Shown: positions 1 through 9,204, counted from the stretch's first letter. The stretch is DNA of 64,000 nt from Ferrimonas senticii DSM 18821 (GCF_000422665.1 NZ_AUGM01000011.1:62001-126000); one strand, 5' to 3'. Notes: generated by a model from the sequence alone, not told the origin. Made by a program: numbers and translations.

Positions 1-58
1 CCTCGGGCGACGGCCATACGAGGCACAATGATGCTCGAGCTAAGATTTGGAGACTGAA

Positions 59-295
59 ATGTCTAAAGTATGTCAAGTTACTGGCAAGCGCCCAGTAACC
101 GGGAACAACCGTTCCCACGCAAACAACGCTACCAAGCGTCGTTTCCTGCCTAACCTGCAAACCCACCGTTTCTGGGTTGAAGGCGAAAAGCGTTTCGTTA
201 AGCTGCGTCTGTCCGCTAAAGGCATGCGCATCATCGACAAAAAAGGCATCGAAGTAGTTCTGAACGAACTGCGTGCCCGTGGCGAAAAGTTTTAA
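59..295 (+). CDS. rpmB: 50S ribosomal protein L28
   Basis: Structural protein of the large ribosomal subunit. The 78-residue product starts [12 protein letters not shown] and has the basic [14 protein letters not shown] segment typical of L28; the length equals that of the E. coli protein. An in-frame TTG lies 12 bases upstream, but the ATG at 59 is chosen because GGAG (49-52) is correctly spaced before it. rpmG follows after 11 bases, the usual rpmB-rpmG operon. Confidence 0.97.
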   Translation: MSKVCQVTGKRPVTGNNRSHANNATKRRFLPNLQTHRFWVEGEKRFVKLRLSAKGMRIIDKKGIEVVLNELRARGEKF

Positions 296-306
296 GGAGT
301 TAAACG

Positions 307-477
307 ATGGCTAAGAAAGGTATTCGTGAGAAGATCCGTCTGGTTTCCTCTGCTGGCACCGGTCACTTCTACACCACCGACAAAAACAAGCGTGAAATGC
401 CAGAGAAGTTTGAGATCAAAAAGTTTGATCCAACCATCCGCAAGCACGTTCTGTACAAAGAAGCTAAGATCAAGTAA
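307..477 (+). CDS. rpmG: 50S ribosomal protein L33
   Basis: Short basic protein of the large ribosomal subunit, 56 residues, reading [20 protein letters not shown] and ending in [10 protein letters not shown], which is diagnostic of L33. The TAAGGAG at 294-300 serves as ribosome binding site and overlaps the rpmB stop codon, so the two genes are translationally close. It has none of the Cys pairs of the zinc-binding L33 form. A strong terminator follows directly. Confidence 0.96.
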   Translation: MAKKGIREKIRLVSSAGTGHFYTTDKNKREMPEKFEIKKFDPTIRKHVLYKEAKIK

Positions 478-492
478 TTGATTTTGCATCTG

Positions 493-523
493 AAAAAACC
501 CGACCTTATGGTCGGGTTTTTTT
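493..523 (+). terminator. Rho-independent terminator of rpmB-rpmG
   Basis: A 7-bp GC-rich stem (CCCGACC 499-505 with GGTCGGG 510-516) closes a TTAT loop and is followed by seven T residues. It ends the ribosomal-protein transcript. Confidence 0.93.
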
Positions 524-583
524 ATGGCTGGGATTTAGGCGGCGCAGTACACTGCCGTCAGTTACTTTCGTTTGGCTAGGGTT

Positions 584-1027
584 ATGAGTCGTCAGCGCCG
601 TCGTCACAACAACATGTTGATCCTGCTGGTCGCGTTCTTTGGCATTTTACTGCTAAGCAGCAAACGCTTGACGCAGCAGCCGCACAGTCTGCCGCTGTTA
701 CCGGAGACACCGCTGATGGCGTTGGTGTTTGCTAATGTGGTCATCGAGTTGCAAGGCAGTCAGTGGCATAGCACGCCGCCATTAGCGTCGCCGCAACTGG
801 CTGGGGTATTGCAAGCTTGGCAATCGGCGCAATTGTTGCCGGTAGCCACGCCAGAGCCAGTGCCATTACGGCCGGTGGCGGTTGATCTCTATCTGCAAGG
901 CTTTGCTGAAGCGCAGACGACGCTGTTGTACCCTGCCGATGGTCTGATCAAATTGCATGGTCAACCGCAGTGGTGGCGGTTGGTCAATCAGCCGGTGAGC
1001 GAACTTATCCCATCAGGAGTGCAGTAA
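584..1027 (+). CDS. Uncharacterised small membrane-anchored protein
   Basis: Product of 147 residues that I do not recognise. After a basic start ([10 protein letters not shown]) comes one hydrophobic segment (about residues 11-26), suggesting an inner-membrane anchor with a roughly 120-residue periplasmic part rich in Leu, Pro and Gln. ATG 584 is preferred to the in-frame TTG at 572; the ribosome binding site is weak (AGGG at 578-581). Its stop codon overlaps the mutM start (TAATG), so it is probably co-transcribed with mutM. Function unknown. Confidence 0.7.
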   Translation: MSRQRRRHNNMLILLVAFFGILLLSSKRLTQQPHSLPLLPETPLMALVFANVVIELQGSQWHSTPPLASPQLAGVLQAWQSAQLLPVATPEPVPLRPVAVDLYLQGFAEAQTTLLYPADGLIKLHGQPQWWRLVNQPVSELIPSGVQ

Positions 1028-1839
1028 TGCCAGAGTTACCCGAAGTTGAAGTGACCCGAATGGGGATCGCCCCACATCTTGAGGGGCAAGTCGTTAAGCA
1101 AGTGGTTGTCAGGCACTGGCAGTTACGTTGGCCGATTGATCCGACCATTAAACATCTAGAAGGTCAGGTAATCACCAGCGTTCGTCGCCGAGCCAAATAC
1201 CTGCTGCTCGATAGCCAAGCTGGTACTTTGATTCTGCACCTAGGCATGTCGGGCAGTTTACGGGTGTTAAATTCACCGCCAGAACCACAAAAGCACGACC
1301 ATCTCGACTTAGTAATGGGCGGTGGTGCGGTGCTGCGTTTAAACGACCCCAGACGCTTTGGTGCTGCGATCTGGTGGCCGTTGCCTATCGATGCGCAGCC
1401 ACTGCTTCAGAAGCTCGGTCCAGAGCCGCTGACGGATGATTTTAATGCTGACTACTTAAAGTCACAGTTACTCGGCAAAACCAAGGCAATCAAGCTGGCA
1501 TTGATGGACAATAGCGTCGTCGTTGGCGTTGGTAACATCTACGCTAATGAAGCGCTATTTGCGGCTGGGATCAGTCCTAAGCGTGCCGCTGGCAGCATCA
1601 GTAAAGCCCGGCTTGAGGTATTAGTTGCCGAAGTCAAAAAGGTATTGGCGACAGCCATAACCCAAGGCGGTACCACCTTGAAAGACTTTACTAATGCGGA
1701 CGGTAAGCCAGGCTATTTCGTCCAGCACCTCAATGTCTACGGACGTGGCGGGCAACTGTGTCACAACTGTGGTGGTACTTTGTCTGAGATCAAGCTAGGA
1801 CAACGCGCCACCGTGTTCTGTGGGCGTTGCCAACGTTAG
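1027..1839 (+). CDS. mutM: Formamidopyrimidine-DNA glycosylase
   Basis: Base-excision repair enzyme that removes 8-oxoguanine and formamidopyrimidines and nicks the abasic site. The product (270 residues; E. coli 269) starts MPELPEVE, where Pro2 is the catalytic nucleophile and Glu3 its partner. It has the central RRRAKYLLL lysine region, the NIYANEALF helix-two-turn-helix element and a C-terminal zinc finger CHNCG...CGRC. ATG 1027 overlaps the stop of the upstream gene; a longer frame from 970 would add an unrelated N-terminus and displace the catalytic Pro. Converges on coaD with a 5-base gap. Confidence 0.97.
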   Translation: MPELPEVEVTRMGIAPHLEGQVVKQVVVRHWQLRWPIDPTIKHLEGQVITSVRRRAKYLLLDSQAGTLILHLGMSGSLRVLNSPPEPQKHDHLDLVMGGGAVLRLNDPRRFGAAIWWPLPIDAQPLLQKLGPEPLTDDFNADYLKSQLLGKTKAIKLALMDNSVVVGVGNIYANEALFAAGISPKRAAGSISKARLEVLVAEVKKVLATAITQGGTTLKDFTNADGKPGYFVQHLNVYGRGGQLCHNCGGTLSEIKLGQRATVFCGRCQR

Positions 1840-1844
1840 CATTG

Positions 1845-2333
1845 TTATTGGTCGGTACTGAGCTTGGCGGTAACCGCAGCGGCTACAACTGGTGGTACAA
1901 AATTGCTAATGGAGCCATGATGCCGGGCAACATCTTTGATGATGCTTGATGAGATAAAGCTGTTGTTTTCGCTAGGGGTTAGAAAAATGGTTTCTAGTTC
2001 GGGCGAAAGCGCACGATTCATGTTGGCCAACTGCAGTTCATACTCAAAGTCCATGTTGGTGCGCACGCCACGTATGAGCACTTGAGCCTGATGTTTTTTC
2101 GCAAGATCAACCAGCAGTCCTGTAAATCCCACCACCAAAACGTTCTGCACCTGTGTGCACGCTTGCTCAATCATCGCTACGCGCTCTTCCAAGGAGAACA
2201 TTGGCTGCTTGCTGGGATTAAATGCGACCGCAACAATCAACTGATCGACTAACTTTGAGGCTCGTTGGATAAGATCTAAGTGCCCGTTGGTGATGGGGTC
2301 AAAAGTGCCAGGGTATATTGCTTTTGTGGTCAT
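1845..2333 (-). CDS. coaD: Phosphopantetheine adenylyltransferase
   Basis: Transfers AMP from ATP to 4'-phosphopantetheine, the penultimate step of coenzyme A synthesis. The 162-residue product starts [20 protein letters not shown], containing the nucleotidyltransferase T-x-G-H motif, and has the second signature [14 protein letters not shown] near residues 127-141. Length and order match bacterial CoaD. It is transcribed toward mutM; its promoter should lie in the region shared with the pse operon. Confidence 0.96.
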   Translation of the reverse strand: MTTKAIYPGTFDPITNGHLDLIQRASKLVDQLIVAVAFNPSKQPMFSLEERVAMIEQACTQVQNVLVVGFTGLLVDLAKKHQAQVLIRGVRTNMDFEYELQLANMNRALSPELETIFLTPSENNSFISSSIIKDVARHHGSISNFVPPVVAAAVTAKLSTDQ

Positions 2334-2541
2334 TCAATTTAGTAGCTAATTTGGCTTTGAGTTACAGTGTACTGGATGCTTATTGTAGAGGCAGCATGTG
2401 CCGTGACTCTACACAGAGAGCGTCTCTATATATCCTTAGTGTTTTACGCTATGGATCTTTAGTAAACTAGTCTTCTAGACATATCGAGCGACTGCACCGG
2501 CAGCCTCCGACTAACTGTTATCATTTAAGGTTGAGTTTACT
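2334..2541. promoter_or_regulatory. Divergent intergenic region between coaD and pseB
   Basis: About 208 AT-rich bases separate the divergent coaD and pseB starts and must hold both promoters. A weak sigma70-like pair on the plus strand is TTGAGT (2357-2362) and TATTGT (2381-2386), 18 bases apart. AAGG at 2527-2530 lies 11 bases ahead of the pseB GTG. I saw no ops/JUMPstart element of the kind that precedes many polysaccharide operons. Confidence 0.4.
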
Positions 2542-3555
2542 GTGTTATCCCAAAAGACTGTGCTTATCACTGGAGGAACTGGTTCCTTTGGCAAGCAGTT
2601 TATAAAAACCATTCTTGAGCGCTACCCGCAAGTTAAGAAGATCATCATCTTTTCCCGTGATGAGCTGAAGCAGTTTGAACTGAGGCAGCAATACCCGGCC
2701 AAAGAGTATCCGATGCTGCGCTTTTTTATCGGTGATGTGCGTGACCGCGAGCGTATGATTGAAGCTTGCGAAGGAGTGGATGTTATAATCCATGCGGCCG
2801 CCATCAAGCAGGTGGATACTGCAGAATACAACCCGACCGAATGCATTCGCACCAACATTGATGGCGCCGAAAACGTGATTCGCGCGGCGCTGCAGTGTGG
2901 CGTGCAAGACGTAGTGGCACTCTCTACCGATAAGGCTTGTGCGCCGATCAACTTGTACGGTGCCACCAAGTTGGCTTCCGATAAGTTGTTCACCGCCGCC
3001 AATAACATCAAAGGCTCCAAGGAGATCCGATTCTCGGTAGTGCGTTACGGCAACGTAATGGGCTCTCGCGGTTCGGTGATCCCATTCTTCTTAAGCAAGC
3101 GCGCTGATGGCGTACTGCCGATCACCCACGAAGAGATGACTCGCTTTAACATCTCTTTGCAAGATGGGGTGAATTTGGTGATGTTTGCCCTGGGCAACCA
3201 TCTAGGTGGTGAGATCTTCATTCCTAAGATCCCGTCCTACCGCATCACGGATGTGGCCACGGCGGTGGCACCTGAGGCTGAGACGCCGGTGGTGGGCATT
3301 CGTCCGGGCGAGAAGCTGCATGAAGAGATGATCACCGATACCGATTCCCTCAATACCATTGATCTGGGTCCCCATTACGCTATTTTGCCGTCGGTATCTT
3401 ACTGCTACACCGAGCAGGAATACCTAGACCACCACAAGGCGACCAAAGTGCCGTTCGGCTTTAAGTACAACTCTGGCACCAACACCGAGTGGGAAACCGT
3501 CGACAGTCTGCGCGCTCTGATCAGAGAGCACGTTGATCCAAACTTTGAAGTGTGA
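2542..3555 (+). CDS. pseB: UDP-GlcNAc 4,6-dehydratase (inverting), first enzyme of pseudaminic acid synthesis
   Basis: Converts UDP-GlcNAc to UDP-2-acetamido-2,6-dideoxy-beta-L-arabino-hexos-4-ulose. The 337-residue short-chain dehydrogenase has the Rossmann motif TGGTGSFGK (residues 10-18), the ALSTDKA catalytic segment and YGATK. The start is GTG (2542) and the second residue Leu agrees with family N-termini. It heads a tightly packed pse operon, with pseC starting 7 bases downstream. The inverting PseB type is favoured over FlaA1/WbpM-like retaining dehydratases because it is short, soluble and next to pseC-pseI. Confidence 0.95.
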   Translation: MLSQKTVLITGGTGSFGKQFIKTILERYPQVKKIIIFSRDELKQFELRQQYPAKEYPMLRFFIGDVRDRERMIEACEGVDVIIHAAAIKQVDTAEYNPTECIRTNIDGAENVIRAALQCGVQDVVALSTDKACAPINLYGATKLASDKLFTAANNIKGSKEIRFSVVRYGNVMGSRGSVIPFFLSKRADGVLPITHEEMTRFNISLQDGVNLVMFALGNHLGGEIFIPKIPSYRITDVATAVAPEAETPVVGIRPGEKLHEEMITDTDSLNTIDLGPHYAILPSVSYCYTEQEYLDHHKATKVPFGFKYNSGTNTEWETVDSLRALIREHVDPNFEV

Positions 3556-3562
3556 GGCGACC

Positions 3563-4723
3563 GTGATCCCCTACGGCAAGCAAGAGATCACTCAGGCCGA
3601 CATCGATGCAGTGGTGTCGGTGCTGCAATCTGACTTTTTGACTCAGGGTCCACAGGTGCCGGCGTTCGAACGCACCTTAACCGACTTTACCGGAGCCAAA
3701 CACGCCTTGGCGGTGAACAGCGCCACTTCCGCGCTGCACATTGCCTGTATGGCGTTGGATCTGGGAGTGGGCGATTGGCTCTGGACTACCCCTGTCACCT
3801 TCGTCGCTTCGGCCAACTGTGGGCTGTACTGTGGGGCTCAGGTCGACTTTGTCGATATCGATCCGCGCACCTACAACCTGTGTCCTGAGGCGTTGGCGAC
3901 CAAGCTGGCTGAGGCCGAGCAGGCGGGGCGTCTGCCAAAGATCCTTGTGGCGGTTCATCTGTGTGGTCAGCCCTGCGATATGGTGGCGATCCATGCCCTG
4001 TGCCAACGCTACGGGGTTAAAGTGATCGAAGACGCGTCCCACGCCATTGGTGGCCGTTATCAAGGTGAGCCGATTGGTAATGGTCGCTACAGCGACATCA
4101 CCATCTTCAGCTTCCATCCGGTTAAGATCGTCACCACCGCCGAAGGTGGCGCGGCCCTGACCAATGACGACACCCTGGCCAGCAAGATGGCGCTGTATCG
4201 CAGCCACGGCATTACCCGTGATGAAGCGCAGATGACCGAGCCATCCCACGGCCCTTGGTACTATCAGCAGATTGAACTGGGCTACAACTACCGGATGACC
4301 GAGCTGCAAGCGGCACTGGGCGTAAGCCAGATGAGCCGTTTGAACGACTTTATCAGCGCTCGGCATGCATTGGCGGCGCGTTATGATGCGTTGCTGGCGG
4401 ATCTGCCGGTGATCACCCCATATCAGCACCCAGATAGCTACTCCGGCCTGCACCTGTATGTGATCCGGCTGCAACTGGATGCCATCTCGCTCAGTCATGG
4501 TGAGGTGTTTGCCCAGCTGCGAGAGCGTGGCATCGGCGTAAACCTGCATTACATTCCGGTGCACACTCAGCCTTACTACCGGGCCATGGGTTTTAACGAT
4601 GGGGATTTCCCACAGTCGGAGGCGTACTACGCTGAGGCGATCTCGCTGCCGATGTTCCATGCCCTGACCGAAGCGCAACAGGATACCGTGGTGTCTACGC
4701 TGCGTGATGTTCTGGGAGCCTAA
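3563..4723 (+). CDS. pseC: PLP-dependent UDP-4-keto-6-deoxy-sugar aminotransferase
   Basis: Aminates the PseB product at C4 to give UDP-4-amino-4,6-dideoxy-N-acetyl-beta-L-altrosamine, using pyridoxal phosphate. The product (386 residues) belongs to the DegT/DnrJ/EryC1 family; the Schiff-base lysine is Lys188 in SFHPVK, followed by TTAEGGA, and EDASHA marks the cofactor pocket. GTG 3563 is chosen over an upstream in-frame start because GAGG (3554-3557) precedes it and the N-terminus then reads VIPYGKQEI like other PseC proteins. Confidence 0.95.
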   Translation: MIPYGKQEITQADIDAVVSVLQSDFLTQGPQVPAFERTLTDFTGAKHALAVNSATSALHIACMALDLGVGDWLWTTPVTFVASANCGLYCGAQVDFVDIDPRTYNLCPEALATKLAEAEQAGRLPKILVAVHLCGQPCDMVAIHALCQRYGVKVIEDASHAIGGRYQGEPIGNGRYSDITIFSFHPVKIVTTAEGGAALTNDDTLASKMALYRSHGITRDEAQMTEPSHGPWYYQQIELGYNYRMTELQAALGVSQMSRLNDFISARHALAARYDALLADLPVITPYQHPDSYSGLHLYVIRLQLDAISLSHGEVFAQLRERGIGVNLHYIPVHTQPYYRAMGFNDGDFPQSEAYYAEAISLPMFHALTEAQQDTVVSTLRDVLGA

Positions 4724-4724
4724 G

Positions 4725-5420
4725 ATGCGTCTGGCAGTCATTCCGGCCCGAGGCGGCAGCAAGCGCATTCCTCGCAAAAACATCAAGCCATTTCACGGCA
4801 AACCGATGATCGCTTGGTCGATTGAAGCCGCTCGCCAGTCGGGCTGCTTTGAGCGGATCATCGTCAGCACCGATGATGCCGAGATCGCAGAGATCGCCCG
4901 TCAACACGGCGCCGAGGTACCGTTTCTGCGGCCGCCGGAGCTGTCGGATGATTACGCCACCACCGTGGATGTGATCCGACATGCGGTCAACTGGTGCACC
5001 GAGCAAGGGCAAGCGCCGTCGCTGGTGTGTTGCTTGTACGCCACCGCGCCGTTTGTGCAGGCGAGCGATCTGCAGCGCGGTTTGACCGTTATGCAGGACA
5101 GTGACTGTCAGTACGCTTTTAGCGCCACCAGCTTTCCATTTCCGATCCAGCGGGCCCTGAAAATGGATGAGGATGGCCGAGTCGCAATGTTCCAGCCGGA
5201 GCATCTGCTGACTCGTTCTCAGGATCTGCAGGAGGCGTTTCACGATGCCGGTCAGTTCTACTGGGGCCGTGCACCGGCGTGGCAGCGGAGAGAGGCGGTG
5301 TTTGGGCCGACTTCTCGGTTAGTGCTGCTCCCGCGCCATCGGGTTCAGGATATCGATACCCCGGAAGACTGGGATCGAGCTGAGCGCTTGTTTGCGCTGA
5401 TGTTGGAGCGAGACGGCTGA
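4725..5420 (+). CDS. pseF: Pseudaminic acid cytidylyltransferase
   Basis: Activates pseudaminic acid with CTP to the donor CMP-Pse. The 231-residue product begins MRLAVIPARGGSKRIPRKNI, the CMP-sugar synthetase signature (NeuA/PseF fold) that binds CTP, and has the C-terminal QDIDTPEDW motif. ATG 4725 follows GGGAG (4714-4718) and lies one base after the pseC stop; an alternative upstream start at 4704 would overlap pseC. The next gene starts in the stop codon (TGATG). PseF rather than NeuA is inferred from the operon. Confidence 0.94.
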   Translation: MRLAVIPARGGSKRIPRKNIKPFHGKPMIAWSIEAARQSGCFERIIVSTDDAEIAEIARQHGAEVPFLRPPELSDDYATTVDVIRHAVNWCTEQGQAPSLVCCLYATAPFVQASDLQRGLTVMQDSDCQYAFSATSFPFPIQRALKMDEDGRVAMFQPEHLLTRSQDLQEAFHDAGQFYWGRAPAWQRREAVFGPTSRLVLLPRHRVQDIDTPEDWDRAERLFALMLERDG

Positions 5421-6979
5421 TGGCGGTCGCGCTGTTCCGAGTTGATGCCTCTACCCAGATGGGGTGCGGCCACGTATATCGTTGTTTGACGCTGGCGCAA
5501 TCCCTCCGTGGCACCGGTTTACGCTGTCATTTCGTTTGCCGTGAACACGCTGGCCACTTGGGCGCGTTGATCACCGCCAACGGTTTTGAACTGACGTTGT
5601 TGCCTCCATCTGAGGTGTCGTTGTTGGCGTCTGAGCGTCAGCCTTACCAACAGTGGCTGGGGGCCAGTTGGCAGCAAGATGCGCAGCAGACGTTGGCGGT
5701 GGTCGACGAGCTCGGCATTGCAGCGGTCGAACTGCTGGTGGTCGATCATTACGGCTTGGATGCGCGCTGGCAGCAGCTGTTGCGGCGTCGTTGTCGCCGC
5801 ATACTGGTGCTGGACGATTTGGCGGATCGCCCGCTTGATGCAGACTGGGTGCTCGATCAGACCTTTGGGCGTCAGGCGGAGGACTACCGTCATTGCTTGC
5901 GCCGATCCGATGCCCAGGTGCTGGCGGGCGCCGAATACGCCTTGCTGCGGCCGGAGTTCGCCCAGCTGCGAAGTCAGGCGCTGGCTCGTCGTCAGCAGCC
6001 GCTAGCAATCCCGCGACTGCTGCTCACCCTTGGTGGGGCCGATCCCGAAAACCACAGCGCCACGGTGTTACGCAGTTTGGCTGAGGCTTTTCGGCCGCAA
6101 CAGCTGGCCGTTGATCTGGTGATCGGCGCCAGCAATCCCCATGTGACGGAGCTGGCCGGTTTAGTTGAGCGCTTGCCGCTGTCGGTTCAGCTGCATGTGG
6201 CGACGTCGCGAATGGCGGAGTTGATGGTGGCGGCGGATCTGGCCATCGGTGCGGCCGGCACTACAAGTTGGGAGCGCTGCGTGCTGGGCCTGCCGACCTT
6301 AACCCTGTGTCTGGCAGACAATCAGCGTCAGGTGTTGGCTAATTTGGCGCAGTGCGGCGCCATTGCCCCATTGGCGATTGACGCTCTGGCCGAGCCGAAG
6401 GCCTTGAAACGCGCCATCGAGGCAACCTTGCAACAGCGCCATGAAATGCAGTCCGCCGCCGTGGCAATCACCGATGGCTTAGGGGTAAAGCGGGTCCTGA
6501 TGGCACTGCTGTCGGAGCCGCTGCGAGATGGTCGAGCCTTGCAGATCCGCTTCGGCACGGCCGCCGACTGCAAAACCCTATTCGATTGGCAATGTGCCCC
6601 GCCAACCCGACGTTTTGCGCGTCATCCTGAGCCGCCGTTATGGCAACAACACCAGCATTGGTACCAGCAAAAACTGTTAGCTTCGGATGCGCTGCTGGCG
6701 TTTATGACCCTGGACGATGAGCCGGTCGGGATGTTGCGTTTGGATCCCGTTGCCGGCACCGATCAGCATGAGATCTCGGTGTTGGTGTCGCCGAACCACT
6801 ATCGGCTTGGGATTGCCCAAGCGGGCTTGAAGCTGTTGCGCCGTCTGTACCCGGAGTGTCACTTATTGGCAACCGTGTTGGCCGGCAACGCCGCTTCCCA
6901 CGGGCTATTTCAGCGGCTGGGTTATCAGCCGATTAGCCCGCAGCAGTATCAACTTTTACCGCAGGAATTGATTGAGTGA
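5420..6979 (+). CDS. pseG: PseG hydrolase fused to a C-terminal GNAT acetyltransferase (PseH-like)
   Basis: The N-terminal part (about residues 1-350) is the UDP-sugar hydrolase that releases UDP from UDP-2,4-diacetamido-2,4,6-trideoxy-beta-L-altropyranose: it has MGCGHVYRC with the catalytic-type His18, a glycosyltransferase-B-like fold and GAAGTTSWERC near residues 277-287. The C-terminal 145 residues (from about 375) form a GNAT domain, recognisable from LQIRFGTAADC, VSPNHYRLGIAQAG and a final NAASHGLFQRLGY. At 519 residues it is far longer than stand-alone PseG (about 275-360). The operon has no separate pseH, so the fused domain probably provides the N4-acetyltransferase step. The start overlaps the pseF stop. 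Confidence 0.92.
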   Translation: MAVALFRVDASTQMGCGHVYRCLTLAQSLRGTGLRCHFVCREHAGHLGALITANGFELTLLPPSEVSLLASERQPYQQWLGASWQQDAQQTLAVVDELGIAAVELLVVDHYGLDARWQQLLRRRCRRILVLDDLADRPLDADWVLDQTFGRQAEDYRHCLRRSDAQVLAGAEYALLRPEFAQLRSQALARRQQPLAIPRLLLTLGGADPENHSATVLRSLAEAFRPQQLAVDLVIGASNPHVTELAGLVERLPLSVQLHVATSRMAELMVAADLAIGAAGTTSWERCVLGLPTLTLCLADNQRQVLANLAQCGAIAPLAIDALAEPKALKRAIEATLQQRHEMQSAAVAITDGLGVKRVLMALLSEPLRDGRALQIRFGTAADCKTLFDWQCAPPTRRFARHPEPPLWQQHQHWYQQKLLASDALLAFMTLDDEPVGMLRLDPVAGTDQHEISVLVSPNHYRLGIAQAGLKLLRRLYPECHLLATVLAGNAASHGLFQRLGYQPISPQQYQLLPQELIE

Positions 6980-8022
6980 AAACCGTTCATATTGCCGGTC
7001 GCGCCATTGGCCCCGGACACAAGCCGTACATCATTGCGGAGCTGTCAGCCAACCATAACGGTGACATCAACCGCGCGTTTGAGATTATGGAAGCGGCTAA
7101 GCGCGCCGGCGCCGATGCCATCAAACTGCAGACCTATAGCGCGGATACCATCACCATTGATTGCGATAGCGAGGATTTTCAGATCCACGGTGGCTTATGG
7201 GATGGCCGTAACCTGCATCAGCTGTATCAATGGGCGCAGATGCCGTGGGAGTGGCATCAACCGCTGTTTGCCAAGGCCAAGGAGCTGGGGATCACCATCT
7301 TCAGTTCGCCGTTTGATTTTTCCGCGGTCGATCTGCTGGAACAGTTGGATGCACCGGCTTACAAGATCGCCTCTTTTGAAGCGGTGGATATTCCACTGAT
7401 CAAGTACGTTGCCAAAACCGGCAAGCCATTGATCATCTCCACCGGCATGGCTAATCAGGAAGAGATTGCCGAAGCGGTTACCGCGGCCCGAGAAGCGGGT
7501 TGTCAGGAACTGATCCTGCTGCAATGCGTGAGCGGCTACCCGGCGCCTGCGTCGGAGTACAACCTCTCCACTATTCCGGATCTGGCTGCGCGTTTTGACG
7601 TGGTTGCTGGGCTGTCCGATCACACCATTGACAACACCACCGCCATCGCCGCCGTGGCGCTGGGTGCGGCGCTGATTGAAAAGCACGTGACCTTGGATCG
7701 CAATGGGGGCGGCCCGGATGACAGCTTCTCGCTGGAACCGGCCGAGCTGCAGCATCTGTGTGACAGTACCCATACCGCTTGGAAAGCGCTGGGGCAGGTG
7801 AATTATCAACGCACGGCCAGCGAGCGTGGCAATGCCAAATTCCGCCGCTCTCTGTACGTGGTGGCAGACATTCAAGCCGGTGAAGCGATTACCGCAGACA
7901 ACGTAAAGAGCATTCGGCCGGGATTTGGGTTAGCGCCAAAACATTATGAGTCCGTAATTGGTAGAGTTCTCAAAGTCGATGTTGCGCGAGGCACTCCACT
8001 GAGTTTAAATATGCTCAAATAA
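6976..8022 (+). CDS. pseI: Pseudaminic acid synthase
   Basis: Condenses 2,4-diacetamido-2,4,6-trideoxy-L-altrose with phosphoenolpyruvate to form pseudaminic acid. The 348-residue product has an N-terminal NeuB-type TIM barrel (AELSANHNGD, ADAIKLQTY, STGMANQEEI, GLSDHT) and a C-terminal SAF/antifreeze-like domain (RRSLYVVADIQAGE onward, LAPKHYESVIGR). The GTG start at 6976 overlaps the pseG stop by four bases. Last gene of the operon, followed by a strong hairpin. PseI rather than NeuB because of the pseB-C-F-G context. Confidence 0.95.
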   Translation: MKTVHIAGRAIGPGHKPYIIAELSANHNGDINRAFEIMEAAKRAGADAIKLQTYSADTITIDCDSEDFQIHGGLWDGRNLHQLYQWAQMPWEWHQPLFAKAKELGITIFSSPFDFSAVDLLEQLDAPAYKIASFEAVDIPLIKYVAKTGKPLIISTGMANQEEIAEAVTAAREAGCQELILLQCVSGYPAPASEYNLSTIPDLAARFDVVAGLSDHTIDNTTAIAAVALGAALIEKHVTLDRNGGGPDDSFSLEPAELQHLCDSTHTAWKALGQVNYQRTASERGNAKFRRSLYVVADIQAGEAITADNVKSIRPGFGLAPKHYESVIGRVLKVDVARGTPLSLNMLK

Positions 8023-8038
8023 ATCATATCAATGTAAT

Positions 8039-8073
8039 TTAATAGCCCCCTTAAATCAAAGGGGGCTATTTTA
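8039..8073. terminator. Bidirectional terminator between pseI and the convergent glycosyltransferase
   Basis: A 12-bp perfect stem (AATAGCCCCCTT 8041-8052 with AAGGGGGCTATT 8059-8070) closes a 6-base loop, with short A/T runs on either side. It can stop transcripts from both directions and overlaps the terminal codon of the minus-strand gene. Confidence 0.85.
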
Positions 8074-9141
8074 ATGGTGAGCAGGCTTCTTGCTTTTTAG
8101 AGTTTCTTTAAAAGCATTAATCCATTTATCCTGGTCATTGCTCCATCTTTCAATGGCTCCAAAAAAATCATTTTCGATGAGCTTTAATGTAGTACAGTAC
8201 TCCTCAAAGCCGATTCCTGTCGAAGAACAAATAGAGAATAAAAGCGGTTTTGATTCGCTGCCCAAAAGAATTATTTCCATCGGCATTTTGTGATCTAGTG
8301 TTAGTTCACGAGGAACTGATTCATAGTCTTTAAGATGATCCCTAGGATGTGGCTTAAGAATGACATGAAAACCCTGTTTATACATCTCTTCAGCCATCTT
8401 TTGATACAGTTCTATGCGGAGTTTTTTGCTGAGATCCTGAGGGCGGAAAGGTTGGGTAAGCAAAATGATACTTTGTTTACCGGTCGTAATAGCTTGCGTT
8501 AATTTAAAGAAAGAAAGTAATAACCCCTTATTTTTACCAGCATCGAGAAAATCAATAGGAAAAGTTTTTGATTTTACTCGTAGCGGTACTTTTTCTGGAA
8601 ATATAACTAAATTAGATTTACATCTAGGATTTTCGGAAAAAACTCGATCTGTCGGTTTTTTATTTAGTTTTCTCAAAAATCTTTTACACCGAGACAATTG
8701 GTGATTAATATAATTTCCTTCGCCATCTTCAATGCAGTTATAAGTTTCCACTAACTGAATAAATAATCTCGAAACTGGATTACGATCATTGAAAACAAAG
8801 AGTCCTAGATTCCGTCCTGAAACTAATTCAGGATTATGGTCATACTTTGCTAAGTATCTAAGTAAAAAATTATTTTGTGCCTCTGAGGCTACATGGTTAA
8901 ATCGGTTATCTAGTAACAGTTTAAGTCCGCGAGGGGACTTAAACAATCCGTGTTTAAATGACTTGAGAGGTACAAGAGAGAATTGAATGTGATTTGGTAA
9001 TACATTGGTTTGCCAACGTTCCTGATCGCTTTCAAACTCTCGGGAGAAAAATAATACACGACTAGTAACCTGCGGATGTCGGAGACTGCGCAGCAGTGCA
9101 AATAGAAGATGTCTGGGCGTAGTACAAATATAAAGGTGCAA
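8071..9141 (-). CDS. Sialyltransferase-like glycosyltransferase (GT52/polysialyltransferase type), candidate pseudaminyltransferase
   Basis: The 356-residue product starts MHLYICTTPRHLLFALL, as in GT52/GT38-type bacterial sialyltransferases. It carries their short motifs in order: an acidic-acidic-Gly motif E138-D139-G140, an HP motif in KPHPRD (His265-Pro266) and a Ser-rich motif SICSSTG (303-309). These enzymes use CMP-nonulosonate donors. Since the convergent operon makes CMP-pseudaminic acid, transfer of pseudaminic acid to a surface glycan is the likely role (inference). It starts with TTG, no ATG being available near the N-terminus. The DNA is visibly richer in A+T than its neighbours, suggesting horizontal acquisition. 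Confidence 0.7.
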   Translation of the reverse strand: MHLYICTTPRHLLFALLRSLRHPQVTSRVLFFSREFESDQERWQTNVLPNHIQFSLVPLKSFKHGLFKSPRGLKLLLDNRFNHVASEAQNNFLLRYLAKYDHNPELVSGRNLGLFVFNDRNPVSRLFIQLVETYNCIEDGEGNYINHQLSRCKRFLRKLNKKPTDRVFSENPRCKSNLVIFPEKVPLRVKSKTFPIDFLDAGKNKGLLLSFFKLTQAITTGKQSIILLTQPFRPQDLSKKLRIELYQKMAEEMYKQGFHVILKPHPRDHLKDYESVPRELTLDHKMPMEIILLGSESKPLLFSICSSTGIGFEEYCTTLKLIENDFFGAIERWSNDQDKWINAFKETLKSKKPAHH

Positions 9142-9204
9142 AATATTAGTCCAACATAGTTAGTTGAAGGGCTAGATGGGCAACAGGCGCATTAACATAT
9201 CATT

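Noticed and set aside
3677-4786. Long minus-strand open frame (369 codons) opposite pseC
   Set aside because: It is an antisense shadow of the GC-rich pseC gene, with no family features and no ribosome binding site; pseC has clear catalytic motifs.
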